This document shows positions 5,430 to 11,145 of a stretch of 11,145 nucleotides of DNA, piece by piece. The translations under genes and the position numbers were made by a program. Source of the DNA: JARYLZ01 sp964388275 (GTDB lineage: Bacteria > Bacteroidota > Ignavibacteria > SZUA-365); the NCBI GenBank assembly GCA_964388275.1, contig CAYLZD010000075.1, positions 1 through 11,145 of the forward strand. Reading direction: 5' to 3'. The notes below the pieces were generated by a model. The model had not been told where the DNA came from. It ran no database searches and saw only the letters and a list, made by a program, of their open reading frames with translations. Each line of letters opens with the position of its first letter. The stretch's first letter is position 1.

Positions 5430-7340
5430 TCACAGTTGCCTCGGCGCCTGCATGATGATGATTTCCGAAATCCTGTCGCCTGACTTCCTGAATCCGACTC
5501 CGAGAAAAGGGCTGTACCAGGTCTTGCCTGTCCTTCCGATCGGATCCGCCGTCCATTTGCCCAGCGCGTTCAATCGCGCGCCCGCCTCCGAGGCCGGCAT
5601 GCCGACCATGACGCTGAAGCTGTTCGCCGATTGCGCCACTCCGTGCGCCTCGATGGTCAGTGCGGGCGCCTGCGCCGAAGTCAGATGAATGGAGAGTATC
5701 TCGTACTCGGTCGCGAGCAGCTCTATGCCGTATTGCGGATACGAGTATCTCCAGAGGCTTCTGCCCTGTATGACGGGCAGGCGCTCGCAGGGGCCCAGGG
5801 CTTTCAAAGCTTCCTCGGGCGGCAACGACAGCGCGATTGTGTGCCCGGCCACGGTCAGGGCCGTCGAAGGCCTGTAGGTAACGCGGGTTTTCGAGCCGCC
5901 GGTGAACTCCTCCCGTGCGTGGGCTTTCACGTTCTCGGTCTTGCAGAGCTGCTGGTATTTTTCGTAGGCGAGCGTCCACCAGACCGCGCCGGGTTCCGCC
6001 GAGGCGAGGTATTCCCTGAAAAGCTTGAGGGCCTCGCGCGAGCGCTTCTTCCGCTCGGATCCGCCCGCGTTGCGCAGCAGCAGGTCGGCCCGCGCGAAAC
6101 TGTACGCCTCGCTGAAGTCCTGATCGAGCTCCCCGGGGTGCAGGGATTCTATAAGGGCGAGGTCCGCGAAGAGCTTCTCCGCGTCGTCGTATTCGCCGGC
6201 CGTCATCCTGGCCGCCGCCGCGTTGAGCCTGACCGCGGCCGCGGAAGCGATGTCGGCGCTCGTGTCGGCCGGCAGCAGGTCGAGCGCGTTCCGGAAATGC
6301 TTCCAGGCGTCCGCCGTTTCGCTGACGCCCTTGGGATGCAGCAGATACGCGAGTCCCAAATTGGCGTGCGCCAGCGCGAGGGAGGGGTTGCGCCTGACGG
6401 CTTCGCGGAGCGCGCCCACGGCGTCCCACCAGAGCTCGTCGTCCACGCCGCGCACGCCGCTCCGCGTCAGGGACTCTGGCCGGCGGTAAAATGCGCCGGT
6501 CAGTATCTGCGGAACGTTGTATCTGCGCAGGTCCTCTTCCTCGAGGCCGTCGCAGTATCTCATCAGAAGAGAGTAACCGAGGTTGGCGTGCGCCTCGTCG
6601 CATTCCGGATACGATTCTATTACGGCGCGGAAGCAGACCTCGGCCGTCGCGTACTGCTCGAGCGCGAGAAAATGCGTGCCGTTCTGAAATGACGACATCG
6701 AGCGCCAGAAGACGCGGTTGTGTTCGTCCAGATACGCGAGGCGGTCGCTCCAGCTCGGATGATCGGCGGACATGCCCTCGAACGAAGAGTATTCCATCCC
6801 CAGCTCCCTGAAACGCTTCATCATATCCGTCGCGCCGCGCCGCGAAAAGCCTGCTTCCAAAGCCAGGCGGAGTCCGAGCGAATCGGCTTCGAACTCCATC
6901 GACCTGTGAAAGACCAGCTGCAGGAAGCCCGAATGACTGCGCAGCTTCTTTCCGTCCTTCACGTGGCCCAGCACATGATGCGCGAGTTCATGCCCGAACA
7001 CGAAGGCGAGGCCGTGCCTGCTCCTGTCCGCGCCTTTGCGTATCATCGCCGTGTTTATCAACACCACGGGCTCGTCGGGGCCGCCTTTTCTCGACGGCAT
7101 GCTGCTCGCCCACGCGCCCGGCGTGTCGTCGGCGCCGGGCAGGAGTATCAGCTGCGGGGGCTTCCTCTTCAGCTCTCCCGCCGGCAGCACTTGCAGCATC
7201 TCCTGATATACCTTGAAGCACAACAGCGAATCGCCGGCGCGCGTCTGTGCCGGCGCCGCGGGGGCGGACAGCAGGAAGGCGAGGACAAGGATGCTTGCTC
7301 GGGTTTGGAGTATTCGTTTCATGAGTTTCCTGATGTTCAT
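5430..7340 (-). CDS. Exported M48-family zinc metalloprotease with TPRs and a duplicated C-terminal domain (636 aa)
   Basis: Residues 1-32 are a signal peptide (cleavage near APA/QT). The peptidase domain covers about 38-210: FGHELAHH holds the HExxH zinc motif (His117, Glu118, His121), EFEAD supplies the third ligand (Glu149) with the usual Asp153, and HPSWSDRL (His194) matches the conserved HPs..R of M48 enzymes. TPR-like helices follow: 224-257, 302-335 and 343-400. The last part, about 498-633, contains two related units, TIALSLPPEEALKALG...GIELL...ILSIHL and FSVMVGMPASEAGARL...GVGFRK...ISEIIIM. Envelope M48 proteases with TPRs (BepA-like) do protein quality control in the periplasm. The start at 7340 has GAGG eight bases upstream; an ATG at 7322 with AGGA five bases upstream would give an equally good signal peptide. 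It is probably first in the operon, just below a good promoter. Confidence 0.9.
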   Translation of the reverse strand: MNIRKLMKRILQTRASILVLAFLLSAPAAPAQTRAGDSLLCFKVYQEMLQVLPAGELKRKPPQLILLPGADDTPGAWASSMPSRKGGPDEPVVLINTAMIRKGADRSRHGLAFVFGHELAHHVLGHVKDGKKLRSHSGFLQLVFHRSMEFEADSLGLRLALEAGFSRRGATDMMKRFRELGMEYSSFEGMSADHPSWSDRLAYLDEHNRVFWRSMSSFQNGTHFLALEQYATAEVCFRAVIESYPECDEAHANLGYSLLMRYCDGLEEEDLRRYNVPQILTGAFYRRPESLTRSGVRGVDDELWWDAVGALREAVRRNPSLALAHANLGLAYLLHPKGVSETADAWKHFRNALDLLPADTSADIASAAAVRLNAAAARMTAGEYDDAEKLFADLALIESLHPGELDQDFSEAYSFARADLLLRNAGGSERKKRSREALKLFREYLASAEPGAVWWTLAYEKYQQLCKTENVKAHAREEFTGGSKTRVTYRPSTALTVAGHTIALSLPPEEALKALGPCERLPVIQGRSLWRYSYPQYGIELLATEYEILSIHLTSAQAPALTIEAHGVAQSANSFSVMVGMPASEAGARLNALGKWTADPIGRTGKTWYSPFLGVGFRKSGDRISEIIIMQAPRQL

Positions 7341-7364
7341 GTGTCGGGCCTCGCTCTGTTTCTC

Positions 7365-7394
7365 ATTATACACATTGCGCCTGCCTGATGTGAC
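7365..7394 (-). promoter_or_regulatory. Sigma70-like promoter for the leftward operon
   Basis: On the minus strand a perfect TATAAT (7370-7365) is preceded, after 18 bp, by GTCACA (7394-7389), which matches four of six bases of TTGACA. Transcription would begin near 7358, leaving a leader of roughly 18 nt to the ATG at 7340, or about 36 nt to the alternative ATG at 7322. TATAAT is uncommon in DNA this rich in GC, and its position fits the start of the metalloprotease gene. Confidence 0.5.
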
Positions 7395-7834
7395 CTCTTG
7401 CGTAAAATATTCCGGGTATGGATCCGGAGGCCCTTTAACCTTCGACCGGACGCCATGTCCGGACCGCCGCGAATGCCGGCGCGTAACCGTTTCGCGAAAT
7501 CTCCATTCGAGCGAGCGCCCTGCCTTGCGTATTCCGCCTGCTGCTGCCCGCCGCGCTGTGCCGACGAAATTTCCGATATTGAAGGATGATTTACAAAGCG
7601 TTTTCGGTCCGCGGTTCCAGTTGAAGCCGGGGCCGGCCGCCCGAGCCTCCGTTTTCCGCCTCCGTTCCGGAGAATTTGCGCAATGCATCCCGGAATCCGA
7701 TATTCGAGCCGAGCCACGGAAAACGGTTCATCCAGCCGCCATCCGGCGAAGCGCGGATAACTCACTCTCACGGCGTATGCGGATAAATTGATTCGAGCTG
7801 CGCAACGGAATTCAACTTTATCGGAATCTGCTCA
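7395..7834. other. Divergent intergenic region between the leftward operon and the second CHAT gene
   Basis: No convincing gene is present; the open frames lack a start signal, have biased composition and match nothing I recognise. It should hold the promoter for the rightward CHAT gene, but I find no good -35/-10 pair (TTGATT at 7788-7793 has no matching -10). An inverted repeat, CCGGAC (7446-7451), GCCAT, GTCCGG (7457-7462), lies about 75 bp upstream of the operon promoter and could be an operator. CCTCCGTTTTCCG followed by CCTCCGTTCCGG near 7646-7670 is a direct repeat. The region may also be the decayed remains of a gene. Confidence 0.4.
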
Positions 7835-10834
7835 ATGTTCAAGCAATCGCGTCTTCGCCGGATAATGCCGTATATCCGGGCGTCCGTCTTATCCGCCGCG
7901 CTCTTCTTGCTCGATGCCGCCGGCGCGAACTGCCAACAGAACCCGGCCGAGCCGAAGCGGGGGTTCATCGAGACCGCGGATTCGGCGTTTTTCGCCTCCG
8001 AGAGTCCGGAACAATTCCTCGATTTCCTCAACAGGAATCAAACGGCCGTCGACATCGACATGGTGAACATACTCCTTTCGGAAAGCGCCGCGCGGAGGGA
8101 CGAATTCCGTCTGCTCATGACGGCTATGATGGCTTCCGTTAAGGGATACAAACGCGAGCAGGCCTCGGCGATGAAAGCGCTCGGCGGGCTCTGCAGCTCC
8201 TTGTACCGTTACAACGAAGCGGCGGCGTATCTGATGGCCGCGTTGTCGCTGCTCGATGTGACGACTGAAACGGCCGAGCAGGCCGAAATATTCGAAAATC
8301 TGGGGTGGATAGCGTTCCGTACCGGCAGAGATATACTCGACAAGAATGCCGAAATCCTCTTTCTAAACGCGGGCGCCTTGTACACGCGCTCCGGCGATAT
8401 TGCGCAGCGGGCGCGCGTGATGCAGGCCCTGGGCGATATCGCGAGAGCCAGGGAATCCTTCGCCGGCAGCATTGTGTTCGACGCGCCGGAATTGAATTTG
8501 AAATATCCGAAGGCTTGGTATCTCCTGTCCGGCGAGGATTGCGAGAATGAAGACGACCGGAACTGCGGCGCCGGAGCGAAACGCAGGCTGGCGTCTTACT
8601 GTTCCGAAAGGGATATCATGCCGTTGAAGGAGATATTCGATCTTTATAAGTCGGCTTATGCCGTCTATTATGATGAATACGACATAAAGGGAGAGGCCGA
8701 TCTGCTGACGGATTTGGCATATACGCTCATAAACGTGGAACAGAATCCGTCTTTGCGCGAAGAAGCCCGGCCGGCCCTCGCGGAACTCGAGGGCTCGCAG
8801 TTGTACGGCTATTTGCTCGTGAATCCGGATGACGACAAGGAATTCGATCTCGGAGCGACGATAAGAAATCTGTTCGCCGAGGCGTTGACCGTGTACACCG
8901 GAGAGACGGACCTGATCGGGATGGGGCGTGCCTACGCCGGCATGGCCGCTGTGGAAAACGGCGGCGGAAGACTCGAATATCTGCTGAAATCCCTGGAAGC
9001 GTATGAACGCGCCGGCTGCTCCTCCGGTTCCGCCGATGCGGCGTTGCGGCTTGCGGTCCTCGGTTATGAGGAAGGCGACTGCGTTGCTGCGTTGGGACGG
9101 ATCCGCCTCGCGCATTCTCTTGTCCCGCATGTGGCGGCGCCGCGTTTGAGAATCGAGATCTTGACGATGAAAGCGAAAATAGCCCGCGCGTGCGGCATGA
9201 TGGATACGGCTCTCGCCCTGTGCCTCGCCGCGGATAGCGAGATTGAAAGATTCAGACGACCGCTCCTGCCCGAAGAGGAATTGCATATACTGGATTGGCT
9301 GAAGGAAAGGAAGGAATCGATTATCGGCATGTTGATTTCGATGCGGCGCTGGGACAAGGCCTGCGGTATGGCCTGCAACGAAATTGCCGGGGCTTTCAGG
9401 AAGGAAATGTTCCTCGACAGCGCGCCGGACGATTCCGGTTCCCACAGTTCGCATCGGAGGGAATATTGGCGCAATGAAATCGGCAGGGTGAAATTCCTGA
9501 TGGAAACCGGGAACACCGCGGGTATCCGCGACAGCCTCGGACGCGTCGCGCGCGATTACGAGCGCAGGGCCCGCGGCGCCGTCGAGTTTATCACAAAGGG
9601 AGGGTTCGAGAAGGACGCCACGAAAATGATATTGGAATATGATGGCGCAGCCGTCCTGGACGCGGTGAAGAAGGAAGCCGCCGGGCGCGGCAGAAGCGTG
9701 ATTCAGTATTATTTCCTCGGCGACCGGCCGTACGTGTTCATGATCGACAGGCATGGCTGCCGCGCCGCGCCGTTGGACTGCTCGACGGAAGCCCTGCGGA
9801 AACTTGTGGGCGCGCTCGCTGAAGGTTATAGACGCCCGCCGGGTTCGGGGTACGGCGTCGACGCGTCTGTATTGAATGATTTATACGGGTTGCTGTTTTC
9901 TCCCGTCGAAGCGTTCCTGAATCCGGAGGACACGATTGTCATCATCCCGGACGATTGCCTGTCGAAGCTGCCGTTCGAGATGCTGATCGTTGATGAAGAG
10001 AAGTCCGTGGGAAACGGCAGGTACTTGTTCGAGAGATTCAGCATATCGTATTCGCCCAGCACGGCCCAGTTTCTCGAGTCGATCAACAGGACGGCGGCCC
10101 GGCGGGCGCCGCGGCTGCTGGCCGTCGGCGATGCGGTTTACGCGAGCGGCGGCTGTGTAAATCCGGCCGGGCTGAAGTTGCCGGAAGGGAAGAGTGCCGG
10201 CGCCGCGGACGGCGAGATATTTTCGTACGTCCCCTGGCGCGTCCGGTCGTTGGATAGCGAAAGAGGGCGCTTGGAGGACCTGCCTTTCAGCCGCCGTGAA
10301 ATCGATTCCATCGCCGGGATCTTCGGCGGCAAGACGTTGATCACGCGCTGCGCCGCCACGGGCGATACGATCAGGAACGGCGATTGGACCGGTTATTCGC
10401 ACGTCCTTTTCTCGTGCCACGGATATTCGGGGCGGCACTTCAACGGGCTCATCCTTTCGAGCGATCGGGATGGAAAGCCCGAGTCGAAGCTGCTGTTATG
10501 GCAGCATATTGCCGCATGTAAATTCGATGCGGACCTCATGGTCCTGTCCGCCTGCGAGACCGGACTGGGAGAGTTCATACGCGGGGAAGGCATAACCGGT
10601 CTCGTCCGGGCCGCCATGTTGGCGGGAAGCCGGGCCGTCGCGGCGAGTCTCTGGAATGTGCACGATGAGGGAGCGTCCATTTTGACGGTCTCGTTTTTCC
10701 GCTTCCTCATCGGCAAAAAAATGAACGCGCGCGAGGCCCTGCGGGCCGCGAAGCTGGAAATGGCGGCGGGCGTACACGGAAAGAGATTCACCTCTCCTTA
10801 TTACTGGGCGGGATTCGTGCTGTACGGGGAGTGA
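7835..10834 (+). CDS. Second exported TPR-CHAT caspase-like protease (999 aa)
   Basis: It starts at ATG 7835 with only a weak GGA upstream; an internal ATG (residue 11) would also give a signal peptide. A basic n-region and hydrophobic core (about 15-32) predict export, with cleavage near AGA/NC. TPR-type helices span about 110-600, interrupted by an acidic, Cys-containing insert (about 232-262, CENEDDRNC...C). The CHAT domain covers about 615-999: IVIIPDDCLSKLPFEMLI, the LPFSRREIDSIAGIFGG element typical just before the catalytic half, the catalytic His in LFSCHGY (His862), the catalytic Cys in LSACETG (Cys907), then GEGITGLVRAAMLAGS, AASLWNVHDEG and SPYYWAGFVLYG. This is the canonical CHAT signature and should be active. 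It carries 19 cysteines, many for a protein predicted to leave the cytoplasm. It is divergent from the operon encoding the first CHAT protein, which it matches in architecture with low N-terminal similarity; they are diverged partners and not a recent duplication. Confidence 0.92.
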   Translation: MFKQSRLRRIMPYIRASVLSAALFLLDAAGANCQQNPAEPKRGFIETADSAFFASESPEQFLDFLNRNQTAVDIDMVNILLSESAARRDEFRLLMTAMMASVKGYKREQASAMKALGGLCSSLYRYNEAAAYLMAALSLLDVTTETAEQAEIFENLGWIAFRTGRDILDKNAEILFLNAGALYTRSGDIAQRARVMQALGDIARARESFAGSIVFDAPELNLKYPKAWYLLSGEDCENEDDRNCGAGAKRRLASYCSERDIMPLKEIFDLYKSAYAVYYDEYDIKGEADLLTDLAYTLINVEQNPSLREEARPALAELEGSQLYGYLLVNPDDDKEFDLGATIRNLFAEALTVYTGETDLIGMGRAYAGMAAVENGGGRLEYLLKSLEAYERAGCSSGSADAALRLAVLGYEEGDCVAALGRIRLAHSLVPHVAAPRLRIEILTMKAKIARACGMMDTALALCLAADSEIERFRRPLLPEEELHILDWLKERKESIIGMLISMRRWDKACGMACNEIAGAFRKEMFLDSAPDDSGSHSSHRREYWRNEIGRVKFLMETGNTAGIRDSLGRVARDYERRARGAVEFITKGGFEKDATKMILEYDGAAVLDAVKKEAAGRGRSVIQYYFLGDRPYVFMIDRHGCRAAPLDCSTEALRKLVGALAEGYRRPPGSGYGVDASVLNDLYGLLFSPVEAFLNPEDTIVIIPDDCLSKLPFEMLIVDEEKSVGNGRYLFERFSISYSPSTAQFLESINRTAARRAPRLLAVGDAVYASGGCVNPAGLKLPEGKSAGAADGEIFSYVPWRVRSLDSERGRLEDLPFSRREIDSIAGIFGGKTLITRCAATGDTIRNGDWTGYSHVLFSCHGYSGRHFNGLILSSDRDGKPESKLLLWQHIAACKFDADLMVLSACETGLGEFIRGEGITGLVRAAMLAGSRAVAASLWNVHDEGASILTVSFFRFLIGKKMNAREALRAAKLEMAAGVHGKRFTSPYYWAGFVLYGE

Positions 10835-10933
10835 ATGAACCGGTGTCAGCGCGAGGACCGCAAGGCGCCGTGTCAAATATGATACGACGGAGTCGGAAAT
10901 GCCTTTCCCCTTTCCCCATTCCTCATATCCCAT

Positions 10934-11024
10934 CCGCCGCCCCTCGGGGCTCAGTAACTATATTATTGTCCGCACACCCAGGGCTGACGCCCTGGGCTGT
11001 GTTATGCCGCCCCTTCGGGGCTGA
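10934..11024. repeat. Three-hairpin interspersed repeat, copy 1
   Basis: About 91 nt with three palindromes in order: GCCCC-TC-GGGGC (10939-10950); CACACCCAGGGC-TGAC-GCCCTGGG-C-TGTG (10973-11001, 12 bp with one bulged C); and GCCCC-TTC-GGGGC (11009-11021). An AT-rich link, AACTATATTATTG, separates the first two. It starts 100 nt after the CHAT stop and could serve as a transcript end or RNA-stabilising structure for that gene. The stretch 10835-10933 between gene and repeat holds nothing I recognise. Confidence 0.8.
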
Positions 11025-11053
11025 ATTATTCATAACTCATCATTCATCATTTC

Positions 11054-11145
11054 CCGCCGCCCATTCGGGGCGCTGTAACTATATTATTGGCCGCACACCC
11101 AGGGCTGACGCCCTGGGCTGTGTTATGCCGCCCCTTCGGGGCTGA
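11054..11145. repeat. Three-hairpin interspersed repeat, copy 2 (reaches the window edge)
   Basis: Nearly identical to copy 1, in the same orientation, after a 29-nt spacer (11025-11053) rich in CAT and TCATC words. Differences lie mainly in the first hairpin (GCCCATTCGGGGC) and a G for T in the AT-rich link; the central and last hairpins are unchanged. The copies are offset by 120 to 121 nt, so the same bases fall in different frames, which argues against coding. More copies may follow beyond the edge. Confidence 0.8.

Noticed and set aside
5368..6603. 411-residue leftward frame inside the metalloprotease gene
   Set aside because: Very Arg/Gly/Ala-rich shadow of a GC-rich gene in another frame; no recognisable domain.
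7341..7688. N-terminal extension of the metalloprotease frame to an ATG at 7688
   Set aside because: The extra 116 residues are Arg-rich and low-quality, would bury the signal peptide, and would lie upstream of the TATAAT promoter.
8363..9754. 463-residue leftward frame opposite the second CHAT gene
   Set aside because: Antisense shadow; the sense strand encodes clear TPR and CHAT motifs over the same span.
10831..11145. Rightward frame overlapping the end of the second CHAT gene
   Set aside because: It translates the hairpin repeats, reading the two copies in different frames; it has no protein-like character.

Overview
The window is GC-rich bacterial chromosome with a compact five-gene leftward block, one divergent rightward gene, and repeat-rich flanks. 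Several predicted signal peptides end in Ala followed by Gln, and the interspersed palindromes and heptamer repeats resemble those I associate with the Bacteroidetes/Chlorobi/Ignavibacteria (FCB) superphylum. That placement is an inference and not secure.

Left flank (1-874). Residues 1-33 (minus strand) encode the first 11 residues of a gene that runs off the window; they resemble the start of a REP-associated tyrosine transposase. Just upstream lies the broken N-terminus of a response regulator (in-frame TAA, then decay). From about 232 to 874 there is no credible gene, only short repeats: a 35-nt near-palindrome, an 8-nt-period CGCCA array and two heptamer arrays.

Core locus (875-10834). 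In transcription order on the minus strand: an exported M48 zinc metalloprotease with TPR-like helices and a duplicated C-terminal domain; a small exported YbjN-like protein; an exported TPR-CHAT caspase-like protease with an intact His/Cys dyad; and two paralogous candidate lipoproteins. The last three genes overlap by 11 nt and 1 nt, which suggests translational coupling. A good sigma70-like promoter precedes the M48 gene. Across a 494-bp divergent gap, a second and larger exported TPR-CHAT protease is read rightward.

Working idea: every protein of the core carries an export signal, so the locus looks like a cell-envelope proteolytic module: two caspase-like proteases on TPR scaffolds, a metalloprotease, and small envelope-anchored partners that may be substrates, inhibitors or sensors. 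Characterised bacterial TPR-CHAT proteins, such as the one associated with the type III-E CRISPR effector, act in the cytoplasm, so an exported set is unusual. The wiring is inferred from gene order only.

Right flank (10835-11145). After the second CHAT gene come two copies of an approximately 91-nt element made of three hairpins, with the second copy reaching the window edge.
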